64,000 bases of DNA, taken from NCBI RefSeq assembly GCF_032062135.1, contig NC_092862.1, positions 91,637,752 through 91,701,751 on the forward strand. The letters run 5' to 3'. The notes under the pieces were generated by a model. That model had not been told where the DNA came from. It did no database searches and saw nothing but the letters and a program-made list of their open reading frames with translations. Source of the DNA: Pyxicephalus adspersus. Its lineage: Eukaryota > Chordata > Amphibia > Anura > Pyxicephalidae. This document shows, piece after piece, positions 9,379-22,171 of the stretch (positions are counted from its first letter, which is position 1; each line of letters starts with the position of its first letter). The position numbers were made by a program, and so were the translations under genes.

Positions 9379-12356
9379 GCAAACAACTACAATTCCCCTG
9401 TATAACACAAACTAGAAAACTTGGGTAAAGTGGTTTGTTATGGAAGTAGCAGCTACATTGTGAAAGTCTTATGAGTGGTAAATACTCAGATTCAGATTGG
9501 TTAGATTATTTGTGCCTTTACTGAATGCATAAAAATGTATTTACGCATTATAAACATTGTTAAAACATTTTTTATTAGCAAGACCTAATTTCACCTGGAT
9601 TTGTTCTGTAATTTTCAAAACATTTTGCTTTACCCAGCAATTTTGTGAGTTCTGATGAATCCCAGGAAATTACTCCATTATTTACAGTCACATAATGGCA
9701 TCAAATAAAAATGAAATGTGTTAAGGCAGATGTTAACAGCCACAGAAAGGGACAGGACACTCAACATCTGCCTTGACACATGGCATGGTGATTGAATACA
9801 GGTGACAAACATCTTCAGCAGTGCAAAACAAGTCTAGGAATATACTTTTTATATAGATAGAAGGGTAATTTCAGTTAATGTTTAAGTTTATGCTTGCCTT
9901 ATAGTCATTTCATGTACAACCACATGCTTAATATACTATATAACTTTGTTTCTAGAAGATAAAAAAAAAAAAAACAGGAAGCACCTGAATTGTTCCCCTC
10001 TCAATATGATGAAAAAGACAATAACAGACAAGGGAGCTAAAGGTGCTACTCATGAAAGTAAACCTACATGGGCAGATTCTACAACAAGTGCTGGTAGGGT
10101 CTCATACAATGTGGTCAACCAACACAGCCACAACATGTACAGAGCAGAATACTGAATTTGGGTCTGTTCCCAGTCCTGCTGCTGGACAGTTTCTACAAGC
10201 TTGGTGATCAAGTGTACCATGGCAGTGGATCAGCAGAGTTGCAAACATTTTTGCAAAACAAAAAGGTAAAACAAAAGAACTTCGATAACTGTAAAAGGCT
10301 GAGGTACAAGGTAACCTAAAGTGTGGCATTTAAATTCTAAACGTAGTAGATCTGTTGGTCACTGTTGCCCAAATGTTTCTGGACCTGCACACCAGATATG
10401 TTATCTATTGTAAATGTAGCACAGCTATCAATGTTTTCAGGTAACTGTCTTCTAAAACAGATATAAATATATGCTCTCTACAAGAAACATATGCTCTAAT
10501 TTTCAGGTGGATTTATGGATAGTCCATAGGAAACTCCTCATAATCAGCATTTCTACTTGTTGCTATAATTTGCTGCAGCATATGTATGTCAACAGAGCCG
10601 TTTATGTGGAATGATTTGTGTAAAAAAAAAAACCTTCTGGTATATTACAAGTATATCACCAATATTTTCCATATTATCACAGTGTGGTCTTCTTTATCCA
10701 GATCTGACTATCTTCCAGTCAGATTTGTTACCACCTTCTAAATTATAACATTGTATGACATCCACATGTTCAGTTTTAAAATTTATGTTAGGAACATGTC
10801 TCGCATTCTCTTATTATTAAATTGCTATATTTTAATTGCTGAGTGTTACTATAGCACCTGCTATATCCTCTGGTAACACCCAACATCTTTTTCATCAATT
10901 CCTAAAATATAATAGGTACTGAGCTTATGGTCTGAGCAATTATACAGTAGTGACAACTGCTAAATCAATGTACAGCATAGCTCAGAAAGTAAATAAACAA
11001 AAATTTCTCAAAGTAAATCTGACGTGGGAATAATAAAAAGGCTGCCATAGCTGAACTTCCAGTTTTTAATTGATAGTTGTTGTCATATGGACACTTGCTT
11101 CAGTATTTGGATCACGGACCTAAGACAAGTATGCATATCCTTTTCAGATCTTTGGTTTTTCAAAAACCTTCCTTTTCTTCATACTTTTTCTGGGTCAGTG
11201 ATTCCAAATTTTCTGAAAACAAAGCATCAGCATGACAGCCAGGCAACTAGGATACTCAAATTAAGGTCTAAAAAAGCAGCCACGGTTATTGGCAGGTTTA
11301 CATTTAGAAGACAGTAATTCACTGATTATAATCAGTGTTTAATCTAACATGCTGGGATTGAGAACAAGTTCTAATGATGTAATTTAAAATGTTTTACAAA
11401 GTAAAACTATTTATTTAAGTGGAACATATGCAAGAGTTTTTCAATCTTCAAAAAACGTTTTTTTCCATTTTGGATAGAGTAGGGATAGAGTATGGTAGGT
11501 TAAAAATTAGTCTAACTAATTGTTTCTCCATTGGTAAAATTTCACTTCAACTTTGAAAGACATGTTGTATAGTATTGAGACCAATGAAGAAAATAGTGAG
11601 AATACTGTGTTCAGGGGCCTTTCTAATTAGTTTGTACATTTAAAATGTATTACTCAAATCATAAAAATTTTGCAGAAAATTTGCACATTTCACTCCAATG
11701 GGAAGTGTACCTATTAAAAAATGTCCTTAATGTTCTGGTGAGAAATATGGTGGCAAAAATTTTGGATTCATCCTCACTTCTATTTCTGGTGACACTAGGA
11801 TAGTTGAATTGACAGGATTTCGAAAACGGGAAAAACTTTTTTTTATTACAGTTACTTTATATTTACTTGTAGATCAAATTTTGATAGCCTTTAATGACTT
11901 AAAGGAGAATTTTTAAAAGATTTTGACAATTTTAATTTTGAATCAATATTTTGTTTCCACTACTGTTTTAAGCTGATTTTGTACACAATGGAAAATTGGA
12001 ATGCAAGTAGAAATGGGAAGCAAGCTTCTCTTTAACATCATTTCCTTTAAAAAAACTGTACAACAAATCATTGTTTTGGCTTCACAATTCAGCACTTTTT
12101 ATAAACCCAATTTAACATTCTATTTTATGCAAGTCTAGGCTTAGAAGTAAACCATGAGAGAAGCATGACTGTTTGATCACACTGCTGTGCACAGGCACAG
12201 GATTTTTATGCTTCTAACAGACCTTCAAAGCATCCAAATTGGTAAAAAAAAAAAACAAAGGGGACACCGGCAGCGAAGCCTTCCCGCTAGAATTCAGGCT
12301 CCTAATCGCGCCAATTGCCGCATTAGTTCTGATCAGCCAGCTCCCAATCTCCCAAG

Positions 12357-13290
12357 ATGACGCCCGGAGAGAGGGGGGAGGATTCTGACTTGTTTGCCAG
12401 TGTAGCAAGTAGGCAGTGTGCATGCTCAGCAAGACCTCTGACGGTGGATGATTTATCAGCAGTAGCTGCTGATATAAAGCACACTTTCACAGCTGCTTTA
12501 GCATATTTAAAGACTGACACTAACTATCTAATCGTTTGGAGGAAGCTGTGAGTGCTGGTGGTAGGAGAGATAGGGCCATATCTCAGCTTGAATCTATTGC
12601 TGCATCACATATTATGCATTTGATTACTATGAACAGACAAGTGGAGGATCTGGACAATAGAGGGAGGCGTCACAACATTAGAATCAGGGGCATTCCTTAA
12701 ACTGTGCTTCCAGATCATTTGGAATCTGAGGCGCGCTCCCTTTTTAATCATATTCAAGAGCATCCTAATGATTCACTGATCAAATTTGTTCGTATACACA
12801 AATATGCTGTGCTAAAAGGGTCCAGATAACACTCCACTTTGTAATATCATATGTTGCCTACAACTTTTTTCCCTGAAGGAGGAAATCCTAAACGCAGCTA
12901 GGAAAAACCAAAATATTACATTCAATGGTGTGGAAATAAACCTTTTTTCAAGATCTATCTCCTATTACTTTGAATCACAGGAGAGCATTGCGCCCACTTC
13001 CAATATTGCTAAGGAAAAAAGCAATCCCATTTCATTGGCAGTTTCCATTTGCTTTGCAAGTGGCGTGGAAAGGCCACCAGCACTCTCTCCGCACACCAGA
13101 TGACTTGGTTCCCTTTTGTCTCCCAAGATCAGTCATGGTCTTCAGGACCGCATGGGGGTCCCAGGTCCTTCCAGCCGTTAGAACAGTTCGGAACTGATAT
13201 CATCCATCGTCGTCGGTCATCGAAGTTACTGAGACAACAGCTTACTGAGAGGTTTTCTATTGAATCTATATGTTGGTGGGCCTAGATCGG
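12357..13290 (+). pseudogene. L1-type ORF1, degenerate
   Basis: A start at 12357 (MTPGERGEDSDLF) opens a frame of 64 codons. A second frame continues with MNRQVEDLDNRGRRHNIRI followed by RGIP and a stop at about 12700. This coiled-coil end followed by an RRM start with the RGIP motif is the L1 ORF1 signature. Later pieces (LNAARKNQNITFNGVEI-like near 12890) are out of frame. Non-functional. Confidence 0.75.
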
Positions 13291-13661
13291 TAATATCCTA
13301 TGTTTTATGTGTTTTGATTTTAGATTTGATTTCTTAGCGGGAAACTAGTTTTTGCAATAATAATCATACAGATTTGTGACTTGATTACCCTTTTCTAGGT
13401 TTAATGAACATGGATATGAGCACTGTTTATTGCACCATAGAGGTTGGCTAGTAGGGTCCACTTGCTGTGCCTTCTTACCTTTTTATATAAATTATTTGTA
13501 TTTTTCCTATGTTTTACACAATCTTGTTGGGCTAAACATAAGCTTGAACAATGGCCAACATGGGCCATACTGAAGCAGGACGGTATTCAACATACCAGGT
13601 TCTGCCCAGGTCTATGTTATGTTTATATGTTAAGAGAACCCGTGCAGAGTTCATATATGTA

Positions 13662-14231
13662 CAGTGCAACCCCAGTATAAGTCTGCTTTAGAATAAGTCC
13701 AACTTGGTAAAAGTCTTGTTTGGACACGAAAAATTTTCTTTGTATTCAACCTTTGTGCTAGAACTTGTATGGGTCAAAATAAGTCATAACGCCGCACGCT
13801 ACCCTTATTTACCTCTCTCGAGACAAAGCCACTACTGCCCATGAGCAGTTTGTTGGCCGATACGCCTGTTGCTACTATTCAGTGAACAACCTGCGCAATA
13901 ACTCTCTGTGAATTACATAACATCTCCTCCCTTCTCAGCACCATCCTAGTAGGCACTCGACTCTTCTCAGCAAGGTAAAGTGAAGTTAAATTTTAATTTA
14001 TTTCATCTAAGTGCTTTTGTATTTAGGTATTTTAATATTAGGCTGTATTTAAATGATTTTTTACAGCCCCATCAATGTATAATATGCCAATAACAATAGG
14101 ATTTTTTTCATGGGAATGGATTAATCATTTTCCTTTTATTTCTTATGGGAATAATTTGTTTAGTAAAAGTCCTGTTTGGTAAAAGTCCAAGGATCTGGAA
14201 CCGATTAAGGACTTATACCAAGGTATCACTG
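13662..14231. mobile_element. Pogo/Tigger-like MITE, copy A, nested in the LINE
   Basis: It starts CAGTGCAACCCCAGTATAAG after TA and ends CTTATACCAAGGTATCACTG. A related copy is at 49158-49716 with the ends CAGTGGTACCTCGG and CCAAGGTACCACTG and TA on the right. TA target and CAGTGGTACC ends suggest a mariner/pogo-type source (inference). It carries no ORF. Confidence 0.75.
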
Positions 14232-14474
14232 TTTTCCCTACTTTACTTTTAGCCACATAGTGTTAATTGGAGATAACAGTCCAAGCCACTTTCCAACTTC
14301 TGGGTTTGTGTGAGTATTTTCTTACACACTCCAAATCTCTTTGGGATCTTCTGGAACATTTGGTTCCCAACGCTCCAGTTTCATCTGTTTTTACCCAACC
14401 CTTAGGGGTACCACAGATATGAATTAGAAACCATGACCTATCCTGAGTTCCATTACATTTCTTTAAAAGACACC

Positions 14475-17400
14475 ATAATACTTTCACATAATGTAAAGGG
14501 CCTCAATATTCCAGAAAAGAGATCTCTTCTCCTGAGAGAACTGAAAAAATCCAGAGTGGACATAGTATTTCTACAGGAGATCCATTTCAAAAAAATAACA
14601 AAACTTAACAACTCCTACTTTTCACAGGCCTACCATGCCACTGACCCTTAATTTAAAACCAAAGGGGTAACCACACTAATGAGCAAACATCTGGGCTTTA
14701 CACTCCAGAAAGAGTTAGCTGATCCCAATAGGAGGTTCCTTTTTCGTGTGGGAACTTAGAAGGCAAAACCATAACCTTAGCAAATGTGTATTTTCCAAAC
14801 ACTGGCCAGGCACAATTTTTTACAGACAGTTATCTCCTTATTAAAAGATTTCACTAAAGGCTCTATTATTTTAGGGGTGAGACTTTAATATCCCCTAAAT
14901 CCTGCATTAGACACCTCTAATGGCAAATTCTCCATAGCTTAACCCACATCGCAGAAAATGAAACTTCTACTTCAATCACTGCATTGATAATTGACATCTT
15001 TTACACCCTGTTGGAAGGGACTATACCTTTAACTTGAATATTCACAATAAGTACAGACATATTGACTATATTTTTGTCTCTCGAGCAGATCTATTCCGGA
15101 TAGGCGGAGCAGAAATTGGAGTTCAGGTTCATTCTGATCATGCTCCGCTGTACCTTTCCTTGCACAAATCACAAATGCATCATACAGCTTGGAATTGGAG
15201 ACTGAATTCAACATTTTTGAATGATATGCCTACTCGGCAGTCAATTGAACAAACATTGCGCACCTATTTTGCATGAAATAATTGCAATGACAAAGCACTA
15301 ATTTATAGATGGGATGTGCACAAATGTACATTGAGAGGTGAACTCATAAAGGTGAACTCATAAAGATTAGCTAAAAAGAAAGAGGGAGAGAGTAGGGTAA
15401 GACAGCTATTGGTCGATATTGCATCCCTCGAAGCAGCACATAAATTCTCCCAAACGCAACTATTAGAACGTCAATTGGCCCAGGCCAGACAGGATCTCAA
15501 ACAAATTCTTGATAGTAAAGCCAAAAGAATTTTATTTTTCTGTACCAAATTATACTAGGGCTCAGAGAGTCTAAGGCTTCCACCCAAATTTACGAGGTAT
15601 TGGATGACACAGGTCAACCCACAGAAGCTCCTGAACAGATAGCATATCAGTTTAGACAATTTTATCACAACCTATACAATCCTCCAACTAGTGCTAAAAC
15701 CCAGCCGGGTTCAGAATGTAGCTGCCATCATAGCCTATTTAAGTAAGAGTGGAATGCATACATTAGACCCTGAAGTTGCCAAACAAATGGAGAAACCCTT
15801 CACAGAAAGTGAACTCCGTAAAGCCCTTATCCAAATGCAACCAGGGAAAAGCCCAGGTCCAGATGGGTTTCCGACCCAGTATTACAAAACATTCATCGAT
15901 ACGCTTGCCATGCCACTGTTAGAGGCACTTAATATTCTCAAATCCAATCATCAGCTTCCCCAACCACTAACACAGGCACATATTACAGGTATACTAAAGC
16001 CGGGTAAGGATTCTAATTTTGTTTCAATTACAGACCAATTTCCCTTCTGAATGTAGACACTACATTGATAGTCAAGATGATGGCGAACCGTATACTCCCT
16101 TCTTTGGCAAAACTGATAGGTCTGGAACAGGTGGGATTTATGCCGAGTCAGGAGGCCCGGGACAAAGTTATAAATCTTATTCACAGGGCACAGGAACTGA
16201 AATGAGAGTGGATGTTACTGTTAACTGACACCAAAAAGGCCTTTGACAGGGTGGCATGGGATTACATGTTTGAGACTCTGAAATTTCTTGGTTTCCATAC
16301 TCATTTGCTTAATTGGTTTAAATCTCCCATAATCCCACTGCTAAAGTTAAGGTGAACTATATCAATTCAAATGTGTTACATATCTGCAATGGTACCCGAC
16401 ACGGGTGCCCACTATCGCTGTTATTCATCCTAACTCTTGAACCTCTCATTAGAACTCATTAGAGTCCACTGTATACTAGTTTTGAGGTGGGAAGGAGAGA
16501 GTATAAAATAGCGGCTTACGCTGACAATCTACTGTTTTTTCTGTCTAATCCCTAGCACTTACTAGTCAACTTGATAAATGAATTGGAAACCTTTCGTCAG
16601 GTGTCTAACTTCAAAATAATCTGTTAAAATCTGCAGCCTTGGGAGTTACTCTCTCCGAGACACAAATACAGCAGTTAGGCATTTCCTCCCCCTTTAAATG
16701 GGAATCTAGAGGTCTGAAATTTTTAGGTGTGACGCTAACTTCGAAACCCAAATAATTATTTTCTTAAAATTTCCGTTCTCTGCTTCAAAAGATAAAATCA
16801 GATTTACACCAGTGGGCAAATAAATCTATCTGATGGTTCGGAAGGGCTGCCATAGTAAAGAAGAATGTCCTTCCCAGGATACTCTATGTCATGCAAGCCT
16901 CACCAATTTCAATCCCAACCAGTTCTTTCTCAAACCTTAGGGTCTTATTCACAAAATTTTTATGGAACAACCTTTGCCCAATAATTAAGTACAGCTATGT
17001 TACTAGAAAAAAATATCAAGGGGGTATGGGTTTCCCAGATGTCCAGCGGTATTATCAGGCTATTCATTTGGCTAGAATTATTGATTGGAACTGCCATACC
17101 CATTTAAAGTAATGGATAGATAGAGGCTTTCTTCAGTAAAATCCTGATAGCACTAGCCTCTTGGGTCACACTAGCACACCAAATAATCTTAAAAACCACC
17201 TGACTATAGGAACTACACTTCATGTTTTTTCTGTTCTGAACCATCGTGGGGGGTTCTCCTCTGCCCCAGGTTTATTGATGCCTTTATGTGGTAACCCGAA
17301 ATTCCCCCCTGGTTTGCAACATCTGTTTTTACAGAATGCTAAAGGCACTTCACCACCGAAAGTGGCAGATTTTTTAACGGCAGGCAGAGTAAAATCAAGG

Positions 17401-17630
17401 GCTGAATTAGTTAATCAGGAGGAAGAAGAACTGCCTTCACGCTGGTCATATCTACAAATCAAAAATTACATTGCAGACATAGGAAGAAGGGGTGTTTTTC
17501 TTAATCCCCCATCGGTACTTGAACAGATTTGTCTTGAGGGAGCTTCTGTGCGCCACACGATTTCATTTATGTACTCCTCCCTTAGCTCACTGTTTTCCCT
17601 GGACAATATCAGAGCTAAAAGGGCATGAGA
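14475..17630 (+). pseudogene. L1-type ORF2 (endonuclease and reverse transcriptase), degenerate
   Basis: The endonuclease start reads LSHNVKGLNIPEKRSLLLRE then VDIVFLQEIHF (14480-14590). Its end includes HIDYIFVSRADLF and SDHAPLYLSL (15055-15165). The reverse transcriptase begins ESELRKALIQMQPGKSPGPD (15800-15860), continues with [19 protein letters not shown] (16390-16440) and reaches the catalytic box at about 16517, which reads AAYADNLLFF; the second Asp of YADD is Asn here. The C-terminal part runs through 17042 and 17160-17625. At least ten stops and frameshifts break it. An active copy would need about 1200 codons in one frame. Confidence 0.88.
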
Positions 17631-19433
17631 GTCAGTATCCAAGTATAATTTTCTTTCCAGCAATGGCATTATATGTGTATGATTTCACACAAGTGCTCCA
17701 TTAGTATTAAATTGCAAGAAACCTTGAACAAAATGTTCACACAATGGTATGCAACTCCGGATCACATACATAAATGATACCCAGAGTCTTCAGTCATCGC
17801 TGGAGGTGTTATCAAGCTGAAGGTACTATGCTTCACTATGCTACTTTATTTAGTGGACAAGCCCCATTATTTAGACATATTGGAGCCAAGTTTGTAATAC
17901 TGGCCACCAAATAATAGGGTCCTCTTTTCCTTCCTCCCCTTCGGCATGTCTACTACATTATCGCGGTGAATCTCTGGGTTTATACAGATCCTCTTTAACC
18001 CTATGCCTATTGAATGCGGCTCGTAGCCTGATTCCAATGTTCTGGAAATCCTCCACCCCCCCTCCGATTAGGAGTTGGCCTAACAAGGTGCTGGACATTT
18101 ACCTGATGGATGAATCTAGATCCATCTCCCTTGACAAAGCAGATACATTTACAGAAACTTGGTATCCCTAGGTCACTTTTTTTATTTTCTGATGTGTATA
18201 AAAGTTTAATCAATAATCTGAATGAGGTCTCTTTTCTTGATACAAACAGGGTTTTATGATTATGGAAGAAAGTCATGGTTGTTAATAGCTATTCCTTATA
18301 TTATATTCTCCTGTTTTTTTCTTTTCTATTCTGCTAATACCCAATTTGTTGATTTTGTTCTTGATTATCCACAATATTATACTGTATGTTTTGCATAGTT
18401 TGTGTTATGGTTTTATTTATTTCTATATTTAAAATAAAGTTTAAAGTGTGAAAAAAAAAATAGCTGTGACTGCATGACAGTCTATTCATATAACAAATTT
18501 AGTTATAATGGGCTGCATTAGTCTCATAATAAAGTGTTTTATAAATAAAAAGTTTTACACAGAGTTCTCAATAAGGATATTTAGGGTGATTTCAGGACCC
18601 ATAAGAGGAAGATTTACATGTGCTAACAGACCTCCTAGTAAACATAGTGGTCATACATGTTCTGGTGAGTTTGACACTAGTGGAGGAAATCACAGAGTGC
18701 AAGTATATTTATACAATCGACAATCAAAAATTTGACCATCGATAATCTGTTTACTTCAGTTTTCAGGCATGAATTTTAGATCGCATTTTCAATACAGGGA
18801 CTGCAGAACACTGTTTGGCCACTGGTGTTTTGATGGTGCTATTCTGCAGAAACAGCTGTTAGGTCTTGCTTGCTACACTAAATACATGTTGAGACGTTCC
18901 TGTTATGTGCTCCCTGGAATTGTACCAGATGTCCGCGGTGCTGCGAGAGGAAGGCTGGTCTGTGTATGGAGGTAAGTATAACTTTCAAAAATCCAGAATT
19001 TTCGAAAAACCTGGCACTTCTCGGGTCCCGAGGTTGCTGGTATTTTGAATGTCAACTGTAAAAGAGGTATTTAAGTGGAAAGGAAGGGTTCTATGATATA
19101 AATAAATTCAAGCTATCCCCTAATATTATATATTAGAGAAAATTATGAGATGTTTTTTGGGGCAAATATGTATTAGAAACTTAGATAACTTGATAAATAT
19201 GTACAATAATGATCACATGGATCACTTATGTTAGTGGTCCATCTCCTCTTTACATTTAAGAAAATAGGACCTTATGCTATACAAAACAATTCCTTGCTAA
19301 ATAAAATACCTAGAAGTCCAACGTTCATATACAAGTTATCAATGAAGGACTTCTAAACTAGTAGGGCTATGGCTACAAAAAATGTAATTTCCTTTGTGAC
19401 TAGAAAGGTTGAATTGACGAATAGCACAGAAAA

Positions 19434-19500
19434 TTTGTCTCATGTGCCAACGCATTTCGATGAATAGGCTTTCTCAGGAAATGGTGTGAGACCAATAAAT
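19434..19500 (-). other. Hammerhead-like motif, copy 1 (degenerate)
   Basis: On the minus strand: CTGAGAAAGCC, a short middle, then CGAAATGCGTTGGCAC. Flanks GGTCTCA and TGAGAC are complementary, giving an outer stem. Related motifs lie near 30310, 43030 and 59845. See findings. Confidence 0.4.
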
Positions 19501-20431
19501 AAGAATTAGTTGGCATCATCATAGCCATAACAGTGGTGGGTAAATAGTTTAGAGAGAAATTACAAATCTACAATGGTACAAGGCCTTAACGATGGTACTT
19601 TGCACATGGCAGTCCCCATCGCAACAATCCTACCAAACAGTGGAGAATCTGATTTACAGATGGGCTGCTGCTCTGGTGGGCTGCCTCTTCTGTCTCCAGC
19701 CAAAGAAGCCTCATGATGGAATCAAACTGATTCAGGTGACGATGAATTGTCAAATCAACTCAGTGCCAAAAAACTGGTGCATTGGCTCATGGTGTTGTGT
19801 GTGCTCATGCAGCCATGCCCATGTCACACCCCCTATGTCTAATTCATTTATCTTCATCAGAAACAAAAATTTGACTTACAGATAAGTACATTAGGTTTAA
19901 TCTGTCTGAGAGTCTGAGATACATTCTTTATAAACTCTAATTTCAAATTGAAGAAGTGCTTTTCAGAAGCTATTGCAAATAAATTCTGGTTGTAGTAAAT
20001 CAGGATTATCAGAAACAAAATTTTTTATATTTCAGAAAAAAGATTAACACTTAGTTTAGCAACTTAGAGCCAGATAGAAAGCTGTTTTGACAATGCACAT
20101 TTGGGGTCCAAGCTAAGTCTGGGATATTGCCATTAATTATAGTCTGCTGCAGTCTTTGATAAACTGTTCCCTGGAATAGCTACTTCACAAGTGTTAAGCA
20201 TGCATAAAGATAATTGTATCATTATTTAACAAGAGACAAATATGTCTTTGCAGCAGCATATGCAGATGACCCATGTAAATCTTAAAATATTAATTTTAGT
20301 AGAAAATGTTTGGCGGTACTGTGAATTGTTAAACATCACTGTTTTTTTTTATTATATACCAAAATATATTATTTGTTAAATTTTACAACATTTTTCAAAC
20401 ATGTTATTTTGTCATGTTGTATATTTTAAAA

Positions 20432-20754
20432 CAGTGGTCCCCAACCTCCGGGTTACCGACCGTTGCTGGTTTGTGGCTGGTGAGTTGGGGGCTGCAAATG
20501 AGGCAGAAGACGGCAGAATAAGGCAGCGGTAGCAGTGGCAGCCTTCCTTACACTACTCTAAAGCAGACAGTGTGACAGGAGCGCAACCAGTGGGAGCGCG
20601 GGGAGCTCTCCTCACACTGATTACACAGGAGCTGCTGAGAATGGAGGAGCAATGTATGTAAGGCTTACCCAGCTCTGCCACCTGACAGCACATCAGCTCT
20701 CTTACGCTACTCTGCAATTCTCATCTAGAGTGTCAGAAAGGTTGGGGACCACTG
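20432..20754. mobile_element. hAT-type MITE
   Basis: Inverted ends CAGTGGTCCCCAACCT and AGGTTGGGGACCACTG. Flanking sequence is TTTTAAAA on the left and TTTAAAAG on the right, so a TTTAAAA-centred duplication of about 8 bp is likely. GC-rich inside, with no ORF. The form matches Charlie/MER-like hAT MITEs of vertebrates. Confidence 0.8.
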
Positions 20755-21570
20755 TTTAAAAGCACATTAGCATAACCAAATAAGCACATACAATGTTTAC
20801 CAGATGTTGGATCTACTACTGAGCTTTAGGTAACCCAAGTATGAGGCTGCTATTTATTTGGAACATCTGCAGAATGGCTAGCTGATGACAGCTCTGCCTC
20901 TTTAACCCTTGCTAATCTAAATGGCAAGCAACTTTTCACTGAATGAATGGGAGCTCTTCCCAGTTGGGACAGCAAAAGTGTAGGAGGCTGAGCTGCTGTC
21001 AGCTAGCCATTTTGCAGATACTCCACATAAAATAGCCTAGCTTATATAAAGCTAACTTAGGTTTGTTTGGAGAGATATACCTTTATTTAGTAAACCTAAT
21101 TATGTAATTATCACTGCAATTTGAAGTTCAGGAGGAAAAAGATATCCACCTGTCAGTATTATGAAAATTTGAAAATGTGGAAAAGATGCATAATGTGTTT
21201 TGGCAGGGACAGTTTCTTGTTATGCTTAGCTCACTCTTGCACCAACTGTTGCCTGAAACAAGCCTTTATGATTGTTTTGGTTAATAGTTTAGGAAGGATG
21301 GCTGTATAGCATGTTCTATGGAAAGAAGGAGGTGGGTGAGCATGGAGGATCTCATAGCATTGTTTACAATATTATGTATGTTTTTAATAAATGATCGTTA
21401 GTAATCCAATGAGGCAGATCACTAATGAACCCCTAATGACACCATGAACACCTGTACACGATATTCTACCAATTAGATCACGAACAATCACTATGGGTGA
21501 TGAACAAGCACATATTATCCTAATGTAAATGCAGGTAAAAACCTAGAGTGAAGCAAAATGGTAAAGGTAG

Positions 21571-22090
21571 ATCTTGTTCTTACAGTTACATAATAGGTCA
21601 GGTTGAAAAAAGACTTCAAGTTCAGCCATTAGGGAAAAACACATATCCCAGATATGAAATAGTTGGTCCAGAGGTACATTTTGCTCCAACAGGGGAAAAA
21701 AATTCCTTCCTGATTCTATGAGGAAATCAGATGTTCCCTGGATCAACAGTCTGTAATCTTCCCTTAAAAGCTTTAATACCGAGTTATTTTCTGTGCTTCT
21801 AGAAAAGCATCCAGCATTTTCTTAAAGCAATCTATAGTATTTTCTGAAACTTCCTGAGGGAGACAATTCCATATTTTTACAGACCTTACAGTGAAGAATT
21901 CCTTCCTTATCTGGAGCTTAAATTTTTTTTCCCTCCAGACGCAAAGAGAGCCCTCTTGTCCTGATCCCGAGGCAAATAAATGAGAAGAGAGTTCTTTATA
22001 TGGACCATTATTTATACAAAGTGATTTTATCTCCCCTTAAACGTCTCTTCTCAAGAGAGAATAAATACAGCTAATCTCTCCTCAAAGCCG
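21571..22090. repeat. Dispersed repeat of about 500 bp, copy 1
   Basis: It shares long blocks with 53460-53950, for example ACATATCCCAGATAT, AGTTGGTCCAGAGG, GATGTTCCCTGGATCAA and AAAGCAATCTATAGTA. It looks like an old retroelement fragment common in amphibians; family not determined. Confidence 0.65.
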
Positions 22091-22133
22091 TTCTTGCTTT
22101 TTTTAATGTTTACCATGAAGGTTTTGATATTAA

Positions 22134-22137
<4 letters not shown>

Positions 22138-22168
<31 letters not shown>
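22138..22168. repeat. T homopolymer
   Basis: About 30 T in a row, inside or just past the repeat at 21571-22090. Confidence 0.9.

Positions 22169-22171
<3 letters not shown>

Larger units (their letters stand above)
12259..18460 (+). mobile_element. L1-type LINE, near full length, decayed
   Basis: A GC-rich start at about 12259 leads to an ORF1 remnant, then an endonuclease and reverse-transcriptase remnant, an AATAAA-like signal at 18432 and a poly(A) tail at 18451-18460. No clear target-site duplication was found. The element is on the plus strand, antisense to COBL, as is typical of LINEs that survive in introns. A 570-bp MITE interrupts it at 13662-14231. Confidence 0.85.
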
